Made by a program: the position numbers and the translations under genes
Notes under the pieces: model-generated
The model's database searches: none
Seen by the model: only the letters and a program-made list of their open reading frames with translations
What the model was told of the DNA's origin: nothing
Source of the DNA: Rhizobiales bacterium TMED25
GTDB taxonomy: Bacteria > Pseudomonadota > Alphaproteobacteria > Rhizobiales > TMED25
Direction of reading: 5' to 3'
Assembly (NCBI GenBank): GCA_002168075.1
Contig: NHCE01000005.1
Span: 403,501 to 467,500, forward strand
DNA length: 64,000 bases
Part shown: positions 8,275-16,736 of the stretch, piece after piece
Numbering within the stretch: the first letter of the stretch is position 1
How the letters are laid out: each line of letters opens with the position of its first letter

Positions 8275-9083
8275 TATTTATATTTGTTATACTTTTTATA
8301 GCCAGTCTTTCAGGCGACTTGAAGGCTAAGTGTCCCGATATCGAGAACATCAAAGTGACTGAAAGTTATGGAATACAAATATGCGCAATGCCAAAAGTTG
8401 ACCAAAAATACCTCGACCATGCAAAAAAAGTAATGGATAAATTAATTGACTACAATGGGGATGGATTAGTAGACAATCAAATGGCTATTGATAAAGTAAT
8501 AAGTACAGGAAGTCCGTATGTTGTATTCTCTAGTGGGAGAGAGGAGAATAAATTTCTAGATGAATTTTATTCAGATGAAGCTTTCGACTATATGGACGAA
8601 TGTGAGGAGCTGAAAGATGAGGAAACATGTATTGCTTTAGCAGAAGAAAAATACGGCACATGGCTTGCTGTATTTACTAACGAAATGAACCTGAGTGGAT
8701 CAGGATGGGATGCTACAATCGAGGAGGGCTTGCACCTGATAACGCACATGGGTTATGCTCAAGCATATCCTGGTATCTTTGGGCAACATAAAGACTCTGA
8801 GATTGCGAAGTTTATGGATATTGCAAGGGGAGGGTATTTTGAAGATGCACAACGTAGATATCCAAATGGCGCCTATTATACATATGACGATAGAAGTTGT
8901 TCCTATGCATGTCAAATAACTGAATACACTTTTTGGGCAATCACCTCATTGCGAGGGCATCATATAGATAGAGCAAGGGAGATAAGAGATGAGTGGAGAC
9001 CCAACACACCTGAAAAGATGCGTGAGGTCGATCCGGCTCTTGTAGTTTTTTTAAGCAAAGATGAATACGGTATTCATTTTTGA
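8259..9083 (+). CDS. Secreted protein of unknown function with EF-hand-like loop
   Basis: A 274-residue protein with an N-terminal signal peptide (hydrophobic residues 4-18, cleavage probably after LKA near residue 23). The segment DYNGDGLVDN (about 65-74) is a calcium-binding EF-hand/dockerin-type loop. A second notable segment, EEGLHLITHMGYAQAYPG (about 153-170), contains clustered Glu and His that could bind a metal or form a protease-like site. There are several cysteine pairs. I do not recognise the family. It starts inside the MGMT-domain gene, so translation may be coupled even though functions look unrelated. Confidence 0.65.
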   Translation: MFKNLIFIFVILFIASLSGDLKAKCPDIENIKVTESYGIQICAMPKVDQKYLDHAKKVMDKLIDYNGDGLVDNQMAIDKVISTGSPYVVFSSGREENKFLDEFYSDEAFDYMDECEELKDEETCIALAEEKYGTWLAVFTNEMNLSGSGWDATIEEGLHLITHMGYAQAYPGIFGQHKDSEIAKFMDIARGGYFEDAQRRYPNGAYYTYDDRSCSYACQITEYTFWAITSLRGHHIDRAREIRDEWRPNTPEKMREVDPALVVFLSKDEYGIHF

Positions 9084-9094
9084 AAAAATTTTGG

Positions 9095-9301
9095 TTATTC
9101 GCTAATACTTATGTTAACTGCAGATGTTTTGCCTTTTTCTTTCGCAACATCATAGGTAACTTGTTGTTCTTCAAGTAAGTTACTTATACCTGAGTTTTGT
9201 AGCGCGGATACGTGAACGAAGATATCTTTAGTTCCATCTTCAGGTTCAATAAAACCATATCCTTTTTTTAGGTTAAACCATTTAACTTTACCATTTGCCA
9301 T
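9095..9301 (-). CDS. Cold shock protein (CspA family)
   Basis: A 68-residue single cold-shock domain. The RNP1 motif KGYGFIEP (about residues 13-20) and the RNP2-like DIFVHVSAL (about 26-34) are present. These small OB-fold proteins bind single-stranded RNA and DNA and melt mRNA secondary structure. The ATG follows a strong AAGGAGA ribosome binding site. The 254 bases upstream (9302-9555) hold no gene and could contain a long 5' leader, which is common for csp genes, but I see no specific element. Confidence 0.95.
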   Translation of the reverse strand: MANGKVKWFNLKKGYGFIEPEDGTKDIFVHVSALQNSGISNLLEEQQVTYDVAKEKGKTSAVNISISE

Positions 9302-9555
9302 TATTATTTCTCCTTAGAAAGCAATGAAAGATAATTGAGGATTTTCATCCTCCAGTTTTACTCTTTATCAAATGTTAAATTAAGGTAGAAATTTAGTAAA
9401 TTAGTTATAACCTATTAATACTACGTACTTTACATGATGAAATAGAGTTCAAAACATTTATATTAATAGCATTGAATTTAATAAAAAGATAGAATTTCTT
9501 TATAAAATTTAAATAAGCTATTTTTCGAATTTCTATTCTATTGCATTAATACATC

Positions 9556-11379
9556 CTAATTACTTTTCTCTCTACTAATTTTTTTTCGCTGATTTGGATC
9601 TAAAAGTCTTTTGCGGATTCTTATTGATTTTGGTGTGACCTCAATTAACTCATCATCCGAGATCCATGCTATAGCTCTTTCTAAATTCATATCAAGTGGT
9701 GACACTAATCGAACAGCTTCATCCTTTGCGTGAGTTCGTATATTTGTAAGTTTTTTACCTTTTAATATATTTACCTCGAGGTCATTCGGTCTTGAGTGGA
9801 TTCCAATTATCATTCCTTGATATACCGATACACCAGATCCTATGATCATTTGCCCTCTTTCTTCTAAATTAAAAAGTGCAAAGGCCACAGAAATTCCTTT
9901 TCCATTTGAAATAAGTACCCCGTTAGTTCGGCCCTGTATTTCTCCTCTGAAAGGTTCGTATCTAGAAAATATTCTATTTATAACGGCGGTACCACTAGTT
10001 GCTGTTAATAATTCTGATTGATAGCCAATTAAGCCTCGCGTTGGTGCCTCAAATATTAGTCTTGTCCTTCCTTCGCCGAATGGTTTCATTTCAATCATTA
10101 TCGCCTTTCTTAAATTGAGATCTTGAACAATTTGTCCTGTGTACTCGTCATCAACATCAATTATAACTTCTTCTATTGGCTCTAGAATATTTCCATTTTG
10201 ATCATTTTGCATAACAACTTTAGGTCTCGAGACACTTAATTCATAACCCTCTCGTCTCATTGTTTCAATCAAGACTGATAATTGTAATTCACCTCTTCCT
10301 GAAACTAAATAACCGCTATCGCTATCTGATTTTTTTATAGTCAAAGTAATATTACCTTCACCCTCCTTAGCCAATCTATCACCAATCATTCTTCCGGTAA
10401 CCTTATCACCCTCAGTCCCTGCGAGTGGGCTATCGTTTACATTGAAGGACATTTGGACAGTAGGTGGATCAATAGGTTGGGCCTTAAGAGCAATTTTATT
10501 TTCTATTGAACAAAATGTATCTGCAACTGTACCGTTCGATAAACCTGCTATAGCAATAATATCTCCAGATATCCCTTTCTCAATACTAGTCCTCTCCATT
10601 CCTCGGAATGCTAATATTTTAGTAACGCGTCCTGTATCAACTTTTAATCCATCTGAATTAATAACTTTTATCTGTTGATTTGTAGAAACTTCTCCAGAAT
10701 GAATTTTTCCTGTTATAAGCCTGCCTAAATAGGGATCGTTACTTAAAATTGTACCTAGCATTCTAAAATCACCGTCATCGATTAATGGAGGTGGTGTGTG
10801 GCTAATTATTAGATTAAATAGGGGCGATAGGTTATCATTTTTTGTTTCTAAATTATCAGTAACCCAGCCATCTCTTCCTGATCCATATAGTATTGGAAAA
10901 TCTAGTTGATTTTCGTCTGCCTCCAAAATAGCAAATAGATCAAATATTTCATTTACTACTTCCTCAGCACGAGAGTCATGTCTATCTACCTTATTTATAA
11001 TTACCATAGGCCTGAGACCAATTTGCAGAGCTTTTGCTAGTACGAATTTAGTCTGTGGCATTGGTCCTTCTGCTGCATCAACAAGGAGTATTGCACTATC
11101 AACCATACTCAATATTCTCTCAACTTCGCCTCCAAAGTCGGCATGCCCTGGCGTATCAATAATATTTATTCTAGTATCATCCCATTCAAGAGAGGTACAT
11201 TTTGCAAGTATTGTAATTCCTCTCTCTTTTTCGAGGTCATTTGAGTCCATCATTCTTTCTGCAATTTTTTGATTTTCTCGAAACGCCCCAGACTGTGATA
11301 ATAATTTATCTATAAGAGTAGTTTTTCCATGATCAACGTGGGCTATAATTGCTATATTTCTTAAATCCATAGTATTCAA
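9556..11379 (-). CDS. typA: Ribosome-associated GTPase TypA/BipA
   Basis: A 607-residue translational GTPase of standard TypA/BipA length. G1 is AHVDHGKTT (about residues 14-22), the switch/G2 region is ERGITI, G3 is DTPGHADFGGEVER, and G4 is NKVDR. EF-G-like domains III and V follow, then the BipA-specific C-terminal domain (about 500-600) ending in basic residues. It binds the 70S ribosome and supports assembly and growth under stress or cold. It is encoded next to cspA in the same direction, separated by 254 bases. Confidence 0.96.
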   Translation of the reverse strand: MNTMDLRNIAIIAHVDHGKTTLIDKLLSQSGAFRENQKIAERMMDSNDLEKERGITILAKCTSLEWDDTRINIIDTPGHADFGGEVERILSMVDSAILLVDAAEGPMPQTKFVLAKALQIGLRPMVIINKVDRHDSRAEEVVNEIFDLFAILEADENQLDFPILYGSGRDGWVTDNLETKNDNLSPLFNLIISHTPPPLIDDGDFRMLGTILSNDPYLGRLITGKIHSGEVSTNQQIKVINSDGLKVDTGRVTKILAFRGMERTSIEKGISGDIIAIAGLSNGTVADTFCSIENKIALKAQPIDPPTVQMSFNVNDSPLAGTEGDKVTGRMIGDRLAKEGEGNITLTIKKSDSDSGYLVSGRGELQLSVLIETMRREGYELSVSRPKVVMQNDQNGNILEPIEEVIIDVDDEYTGQIVQDLNLRKAIMIEMKPFGEGRTRLIFEAPTRGLIGYQSELLTATSGTAVINRIFSRYEPFRGEIQGRTNGVLISNGKGISVAFALFNLEERGQMIIGSGVSVYQGMIIGIHSRPNDLEVNILKGKKLTNIRTHAKDEAVRLVSPLDMNLERAIAWISDDELIEVTPKSIRIRKRLLDPNQRKKISREKSN

Positions 11380-11759
11380 CGCTAGTATTTATTTTTAATT
11401 AATTAGATTAGGATGAGAATAATTTTACAAAGTAAGGACTCTATCAATATTTCTACAGCCAAATGATTTCTATTTCTATAAGAAACTTTTAAATTATAAT
11501 CAAAAAAAATATTTCATTCAAAATAGATAAACTTTAAGTACATGTGGATCTTATTTTTTAAACGTTAATATGATGTAAAATTATTATTAATTTAGCTTGA
11601 ATATTATATAACATTTGAGTTATTTTAAGTGGAAATATGTATTTGCAGCTTGAGCTAATAATAGACGTGGTGTCAATCCGCAAAATAAAAGAGTTGCTAT
11701 CCTCGTCGAATGATTATTTCTAATCTGATCTATAAATTTTTTAATTAAGGGAGACAGCT
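11380..11759. other. Gene-free AT-rich intergenic region (380 bases)
   Basis: Divergent promoter region between typA (minus) and the small cupin gene (plus). It is very AT-rich. I found no reading frame, tRNA, riboswitch motif or convincing inverted repeat. The ribosome binding site AGGGAGA at about 11749-11755 belongs to the cupin gene. Confidence 0.6.
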
Positions 11760-12149
11760 ATGGAACAATATGATTTTTCTAAAGAACAGAGATTTGACGC
11801 AATTAAGCATGTTGAGAAGAAATTGGGTTATTTTGGAGAAGGTGACGTATCTATTGCCTGCTGGGAACCTGGTCAAGTAAGCCCAAATCATTGCCACCCA
11901 GACGCAACAGAAATTTACTTTTGCTTTGAGGGTGGAGGCATAATGCGAACAGATTCTGGAGAAGTTGAAGTTAGAAAAGGGGGACTAGTAGTTCACCCCA
12001 GAGGTGAACTCCATGAGTATATTAATGGTGAGAACAGAACAATATTATTTAGGGTAAGATATGGTGACTCGATGGTATCACGAACCAAAGACTGGCCAAC
12101 TAATGAGGCTTGGAAGCCGAGCCAAGAGGATATAGATTACTTTATATGA
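11760..12149 (+). CDS. Small cupin protein
   Basis: A 129-residue single cupin domain. Motif 1 is PNHCHPDATEIYFCFEGGG (about residues 41-59), with the two His and one Glu of the metal site. Motif 2 is HPRGELHEY (about 79-87), with the fourth ligand His. A metal-binding cupin, possibly a small-molecule dioxygenase or isomerase, or a binding protein. The start is preceded by GGGAGACAG. It stands alone and faces the CBS-protein gene tail to tail. Family firm, substrate unknown. Confidence 0.82.
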   Translation: MEQYDFSKEQRFDAIKHVEKKLGYFGEGDVSIACWEPGQVSPNHCHPDATEIYFCFEGGGIMRTDSGEVEVRKGGLVVHPRGELHEYINGENRTILFRVRYGDSMVSRTKDWPTNEAWKPSQEDIDYFI

Positions 12150-12166
12150 AAAAATATTTTCTAGTT

Positions 12167-12700
12167 TTATATAAAATAATTAAATATAAATATCATTGCG
12201 ATTGAGTACACTAAAATCATTGCAACAATTCCATAAACTGGGAATCCTTTTAATAAGGATGCCTTTGCTAATTGTTTGGCATGATAAATTAAGTCCGGCC
12301 ATGTATAAGATACAAAGTCACCTTGTGTAAAAATAACTTTTATCTTACCATCACCATCAACTACTGGAAGTCTTCGAAATCTCTCGTTGGACATAATTCT
12401 CAACCAATCAAGAACATCATCATCTTCTCTTGCAACCTTTGGATCTGCAGTCATAATATCTTCTAAAACAGTTTTTTTAGGATCCAGTCCTTTTGCAACT
12501 AATCTCTTAACAATATCTCTTTCCGTTACTATACCAATAACAACCCTATCTTTATCAATAATTACAACGGATCCATAGTTTTTATCAGCCATTTCTTCAA
12601 TGGCTTCAAAAACTTTGGCTGTTTTTAGGAAAGTTACAGGCTTTGCCTTAAGTTTGAACTCAGGTCTATCTACTAGGCGCATACCAGTTCTTGTTACCAT
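12167..12700 (-). CDS. CBS domain protein with C-terminal membrane anchor
   Basis: A 177-residue protein with two CBS motifs (about residues 15-75 and 80-135), including GSVVIIDKDRVVIGIVTERDIVKRLV and RFRRLPVVDGDGKI. One hydrophobic segment at the very C-terminus (about 157-176) would anchor it to the membrane. CBS pairs sense adenine nucleotides or similar ligands and regulate partner proteins. No partner is adjacent. The ATG follows CAGGAGAAA, a strong ribosome binding site. Tail anchoring of a lone CBS pair is somewhat unusual. Confidence 0.85.
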   Translation of the reverse strand: MVTRTGMRLVDRPEFKLKAKPVTFLKTAKVFEAIEEMADKNYGSVVIIDKDRVVIGIVTERDIVKRLVAKGLDPKKTVLEDIMTADPKVAREDDDVLDWLRIMSNERFRRLPVVDGDGKIKVIFTQGDFVSYTWPDLIYHAKQLAKASLLKGFPVYGIVAMILVYSIAMIFIFNYFI

Positions 12701-12855
12701 TATTTTTCTCCTGTGATGTATTCAATAGATATAAAATCTATATTAAAAAAATAATATATATAAAAAAAAACGTTTGCAATTTAATTCTAGATCTATTTTG
12801 CTATATTAACCAGACTATGATTGTCCAACTCTGATTTGGGTGTTATCATATTTCG

Positions 12856-13137
12856 ATGGATTGGATATTTTATATTTTTTTAAGTCTATGCATGACTGGG
12901 TTGGTATGTTGGCTGTGGGCAAAATTTCTTGCTATGCCATATCTAAAGTGGATCCAAAATGAAAAACGTCCTTGGGCGATAAATTCAAAAATAGAACTTA
13001 GCCCCCAATTACAAAAAAATAAATTATTAGATTTTATCAAACTTATATTTATATTCATAGCCAGTTTTTTGGTTGCAATCCCGCCATTTGTAGTAATTGT
13101 TTGGATATTTGGTAAGCTTCAATTTTTTATAAGCTAG
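12856..13137 (+). CDS. Small membrane protein of unknown function
   Basis: A 93-residue protein with two predicted transmembrane segments (about residues 3-25 and 61-86) joined by a hydrophilic stretch rich in Lys and Pro. No family recognised. It is transcribed divergently from the CBS-domain gene, with 155 bases between them. The 3' end is followed by a direct repeat of TATAAGCTA. Coding potential is supported by length and by the ordered hydrophobic pattern, but function is unknown. Confidence 0.55.
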   Translation: MDWIFYIFLSLCMTGLVCWLWAKFLAMPYLKWIQNEKRPWAINSKIELSPQLQKNKLLDFIKLIFIFIASFLVAIPPFVVIVWIFGKLQFFIS

Positions 13138-13273
13138 AAACTTATAAGCTAAGATTTATCAACTTGATAATACTTATTATTTTTTGACCAAAGTTATAGT
13201 CTATCGCCTAATTTTTTTACTTGATTGTAAAAAACTGATAATAGGTTTTCATATCTTTGGTATGAATTAATCA

Positions 13274-13289
13274 TGAGATAATTATCTCA
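13274..13289. repeat. Perfect 16-base palindrome
   Basis: TGAGATAATTATCTCA is an exact inverted repeat in the 200-base gap between the end of the small membrane protein gene and the end of phnM. Because the flanking genes converge, it is not in an obvious promoter. It may be a protein-binding site, or chance in AT-rich DNA. Confidence 0.5.
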
Positions 13290-13338
13290 CAATTACACAA
13301 ATAATAAAAGTCCAGTAGAATTTATTTATTTAGTTATT

Positions 13339-14529
13339 TTAATGAAAGCAAGCAATTATAGAGTCTCTTAAATAAGTAAAAGATCCATTAGAAATCGTAG
13401 CTTCAACTTCGAAAGTCTGCGGATTGACAATGACAAAATCTGCACGATTACCTATTTTAATCACACCTCTGTCAAAAAAGCCAAGGGCTTTCGCGGGGTT
13501 TACGCTGATAAGATCCCATGCCTCACAAAATGGCATTATTTCTTTTTTAGTGATTACTTCAACTGCTTGAATTAGTGCGGGCAAATAGTAATCAGATACC
13601 AGTACATCGCATAGGTTTTCTCTTATCAATTCTTCGGCTGCGATGTTATTTGTATGGCTCCCACCCCTAGCAACATTAGGTGCGCCCATAATTATAGTCT
13701 CGTTATTTTTTTTTGCATCTGCTGCAACTTCTTTAACAACGGGAAATTCACAAACATCAGCCCCAAGGGATCTATAAAATTGGCGAGTTTCAATAGTTTT
13801 ATCGTCATGAGATCCAATTGTTAGACCTCTCTTTTTTAGAAACTCGGCAACCTTCGCAGTATTTATCGATGTCTCTTTGTTATCATGATCCAGGTATGCA
13901 TCCACAATATTTGATAATTCTTCAACGGTTATTCCTCTTTTTTCAGCCCAATTTGCAAAATCTAATGGGCTTTTATCTCTTTGGTGTTTTGCCTGCGGTA
14001 TGTGATTATTAAATGCTAAATAGTCAATATTGTGATCTGAGATTAATTGACATATCTTTTCCGCGCTGTTTTTAAGTTCTGTCTCAAGTCTAATTTGCAC
14101 TCGAACATCAGCTTGCATTAAATGTTTATATTCACTAAATAATTTTAGGAAATTTTCCGCAGCTTCAGGTGACCTTGTTCGACCTTCCCAGCTATAACCC
14201 TGAGCGAGGTATGCAGTAGTAATTCCTGAACATGCCAGCTCTTTGTCTAATGATAAGAGAGATTTCTTTGGGTCAAAATAGATATTTGCACGTGGCATCA
14301 TTGTATTTTCCCATGAATCTCCATGGAGATCTATTATACCGGGCAAAAGAAGTCTATCACCAATGTTCAATTCTATATTAGGGGTAGATTTGTCATCGTC
14401 TATTGCCTGAATACCACTCGAGTCAAATACAATATGACCGCTCGATAGAGTGCTATTACCTTTGTAAATATTTTTTGAAGTTATCTTGTAGCATCTATTT
14501 TCGTGTTGATAACTCGATGAATTTTTCAT
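13339..14529 (-). CDS. phnM: PhnM, ribose 1-methylphosphonate 5-triphosphate diphosphatase
   Basis: A 396-residue amidohydrolase-fold enzyme. The metal-binding segment GIIDLHGDSWE is near residue 64, later metal ligands include GSHDDKT, and the NPAKALGF and VIVNPQ segments near the C-terminus are typical of PhnM. It removes diphosphate from alpha-D-ribose 1-alkylphosphonate 5-triphosphate, giving the substrate of the C-P lyase PhnJ. It is divergent from phnGHIJKLN and shares the intergenic region that carries a Pho-box-like site. Length is as usual for the family. Confidence 0.95.
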   Translation of the reverse strand: MKNSSSYQHENRCYKITSKNIYKGNSTLSSGHIVFDSSGIQAIDDDKSTPNIELNIGDRLLLPGIIDLHGDSWENTMMPRANIYFDPKKSLLSLDKELACSGITTAYLAQGYSWEGRTRSPEAAENFLKLFSEYKHLMQADVRVQIRLETELKNSAEKICQLISDHNIDYLAFNNHIPQAKHQRDKSPLDFANWAEKRGITVEELSNIVDAYLDHDNKETSINTAKVAEFLKKRGLTIGSHDDKTIETRQFYRSLGADVCEFPVVKEVAADAKKNNETIIMGAPNVARGGSHTNNIAAEELIRENLCDVLVSDYYLPALIQAVEVITKKEIMPFCEAWDLISVNPAKALGFFDRGVIKIGNRADFVIVNPQTFEVEATISNGSFTYLRDSIIACFH

Positions 14530-14551
14530 TGATTCAAACCAAATTTAATTT

Positions 14552-14569
14552 TTGTCATAAAACTTTCAC
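14552..14569 (+). promoter_or_regulatory. Pho-box-like PhoB site
   Basis: TTGTCATAAAACTTTCAC has two 7-base half sites (TTGTCAT and CTTTCAC) separated by AAAA. Against the enterobacterial Pho box (CTGTCAT, four A/T, CTGTCAC) I count two mismatches. It lies in the 108-base divergent promoter between phnM and phnG, 68 bases before the phnG start. Phosphate-starvation control of a C-P lyase locus is established in other bacteria, so placement supports the call. Confidence 0.6.
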
Positions 14570-14637
14570 ATATAACTCAGATGTTTAGAAAATATTACAA
14601 AAGGATCATGATATTTTTTCTCTAAAAGTTATACACA

Positions 14638-15105
14638 ATGAAAAGTGAATTTTTAAAAAAAAGAAAAAAGTGGTTAAGCATATTATCCCAATCGGACTAC
14701 AGTCAATTATCCAGCTTATATAGTGATTTAAAATTGGCTGACAACTATGAGTGGATAAAAAAGCCTGAGCATTCAAGTGTTATGGTTAGGGGTAGAATTG
14801 GTGGAATAGGAAGCCAGTTCAATTTTGGTGAAATAACAATCACAAAATGTGTATTACTCCTCAATGAGTGTATGGGCTATGGGTATGTTCAAGGTAGAAG
14901 CTTTGACAAAGCAAAAATAGCCGCGCTTTGCGATGCCCATCTTCAGTCATCACTTTATAATCTTGTTATGGAAAATATTATACAAAAACTCGAGAAGAAG
15001 AAAAGTGCAGAAATCGACCTGATTAAAAATCAAATGGCAAGTACAAGAGTTGATTTTTTTGCTCTTGACACACAGCGAACAAAAAATCAGAAAGCAGATA
15101 AATAA
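14638..15105 (+). CDS. phnG: PhnG, C-P lyase core complex subunit
   Basis: A 155-residue protein with the size and features of PhnG, including PEHSSVMVRGRIGGIGSQFNFGEITITKCVL (summarised: the VMVRGRIGG segment at about 44-52 and FNFGE at 57-61) and GYGYVQGR near residue 81. In E. coli PhnG forms the PhnGHIJ core that couples alkylphosphonate to ATP with displacement of adenine. It is the first gene of the plus-strand phn operon; phnH follows 1 base after the stop. Confidence 0.93.
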   Translation: MKSEFLKKRKKWLSILSQSDYSQLSSLYSDLKLADNYEWIKKPEHSSVMVRGRIGGIGSQFNFGEITITKCVLLLNECMGYGYVQGRSFDKAKIAALCDAHLQSSLYNLVMENIIQKLEKKKSAEIDLIKNQMASTRVDFFALDTQRTKNQKADK

Positions 15106-15106
15106 A

Positions 15107-15667
15107 ATGCAAATCGGATTTAAAAATTTTTCAACAGATAGTGCTGATAATTTTCGTCAATTGATGAACGCCGTCGCCTACCCTGGTGGCACTTTTGAGC
15201 TGACAAGATGTGATGTACCGGATGGTATATCGTCTGCAGCTGGTAGCATCATTCTAACTCTTTGTGATTATACAAATTGTATATATCTAGCCAAAAGCCA
15301 TCATAGAGAAGAGATTATAAGATGGATTACATTTCATACAGGGGCAAAAATCACAGCTTCTGATATGTGTGACTTTGCAATTGGAGAGTGGTCTGAGCTC
15401 AAGAAAGTAGATAATTTCAAGCTTGGTACAGCGGAATACCCAGATAGATCATCAACCTTAATTGTAGATCAATCAGATATTGATTTCAGACATGTATATA
15501 TACAAGGACCCGGAATTAAAATAAAAAAAAAATGTAAGTTACCCGAGGTCGATTTGTTTAACGAAAATAATAATAAATTTCCCATCGGCCTTGATTTCTA
15601 TTTTACAAATGACCAAAAAATTATGGTTATCAACCGAACAACAAAAGTTATAGGGATCAAACAATAA
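15107..15667 (+). CDS. phnH: PhnH, C-P lyase core complex subunit
   Basis: A 186-residue protein when started at the ATG immediately after phnG; an open frame extends 19 codons further upstream inside phnG but would give an unusual N-terminus. The start MQIGFKNFSTDS, the early AVAYPGGTFEL segment (about residues 21-31) and GPGIK near residue 138 fit PhnH. It is a non-enzymatic structural subunit of the PhnGHIJ complex. Its stop overlaps the phnI start (TAATG), pointing to coupled translation. Confidence 0.93.
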   Translation: MQIGFKNFSTDSADNFRQLMNAVAYPGGTFELTRCDVPDGISSAAGSIILTLCDYTNCIYLAKSHHREEIIRWITFHTGAKITASDMCDFAIGEWSELKKVDNFKLGTAEYPDRSSTLIVDQSDIDFRHVYIQGPGIKIKKKCKLPEVDLFNENNNKFPIGLDFYFTNDQKIMVINRTTKVIGIKQ

Positions 15668-16734
15668 TGTATGTGGCTGTAAAAGGTGGTGAAAAAGCAA
15701 TAAAAAATGCCCATGATTGGCTATCGCAAATCAGGCGTGGTAATACCAAGATATCTGAAATAAGAATAAATCAATTATCTGAACAGCTCACTCTATCTGT
15801 GGACAGAATAATCTCAGAGGGATCTCTATACGACCGTGAGCTTGCTGCGCTTGCGCTAAAGCAATCTCGTGGTGATTTGATTGAAGCAATTTTTTTAATT
15901 CGGGCGTTTAGAACAACTCTTCCACGTCTCGCGACAAGTAAGCCCATCAATACATCAAAAATGATATGTAAAAGGAGGATATCTGCGACCTTCAAAGATA
16001 TCCCAGGTGGGCAAAATTTAGGCCCAACTTTTGATTATACTCATCGATTATTAGATGGTTTAAAAGGTCCGAAAAATCTGGTCATGGACACGGAAACAGA
16101 TAGAGCTGAAGATCTAGATATGCCGAAAATATTAGACCTATTAAACAAAGAAGGGCTCATTGAGGATCAGATTGATACTTTAGAAGAGCCTATAGATATA
16201 ACCAGGTCTTCAATTCAATATCCCACAACAAGAGCTGCTCGTCTTCAAGCTCTATCTAGGGCTGATGAAGGTTTCCTACTTGGCCTCGCGTATTCAACTC
16301 AACGTGGTTACGGAGGAACGCACGCTTTTATAGGAGAGCTTCGCATCGGGCTTGTTGCAGTTAATGTGGAGATACCAGAACTTGAGATCACCATAACGGT
16401 CGCTGAAATTGAGGTAACTGAGTGTGAAACGATAAATCAGTTTACTGGAAGCAAAACAGAACTAGCTAAATTTACAAGGGGATATGGATTGGTGATGGGT
16501 CAATGTGAAAGGAAGGCAATATCTATGGCTTTGGTTGACAGGGCACTGAGATGGAAAGAGCTAGGTGAGTCCTATCAGAATGTACCAACACAAAATGAGG
16601 AATTTGTTATATCGCACTGTGATAACATACAATCCACAGGGTTTGTTGAGCACATCAAACTTCCTCATTACGTTGATTTTCAATCTGAGCTAGAACTTGT
16701 GCGAAAAATTAGAAGCCAACAGATGAAAGACTAA
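15667..16734 (+). CDS. phnI: PhnI, C-P lyase core subunit (nucleosidase)
   Basis: A 355-residue protein matching PhnI in size. It starts MYVAVKGGEKAI, has a conserved RAFRTTLPR stretch near residue 82, TRAARLQALSRADEGFLLGLAYSTQRGYGG split around residues 190-220, and FTRGYGLVMGQCERKAISMA-like sequence near 270-290. With PhnG, H and L it replaces the adenine of ATP by the phosphonate to give ribose 1-alkylphosphonate triphosphate. It overlaps phnH by one base and is 2 bases before phnJ. Confidence 0.95.
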   Translation: MYVAVKGGEKAIKNAHDWLSQIRRGNTKISEIRINQLSEQLTLSVDRIISEGSLYDRELAALALKQSRGDLIEAIFLIRAFRTTLPRLATSKPINTSKMICKRRISATFKDIPGGQNLGPTFDYTHRLLDGLKGPKNLVMDTETDRAEDLDMPKILDLLNKEGLIEDQIDTLEEPIDITRSSIQYPTTRAARLQALSRADEGFLLGLAYSTQRGYGGTHAFIGELRIGLVAVNVEIPELEITITVAEIEVTECETINQFTGSKTELAKFTRGYGLVMGQCERKAISMALVDRALRWKELGESYQNVPTQNEEFVISHCDNIQSTGFVEHIKLPHYVDFQSELELVRKIRSQQMKD

Positions 16735-16736
16735 CT

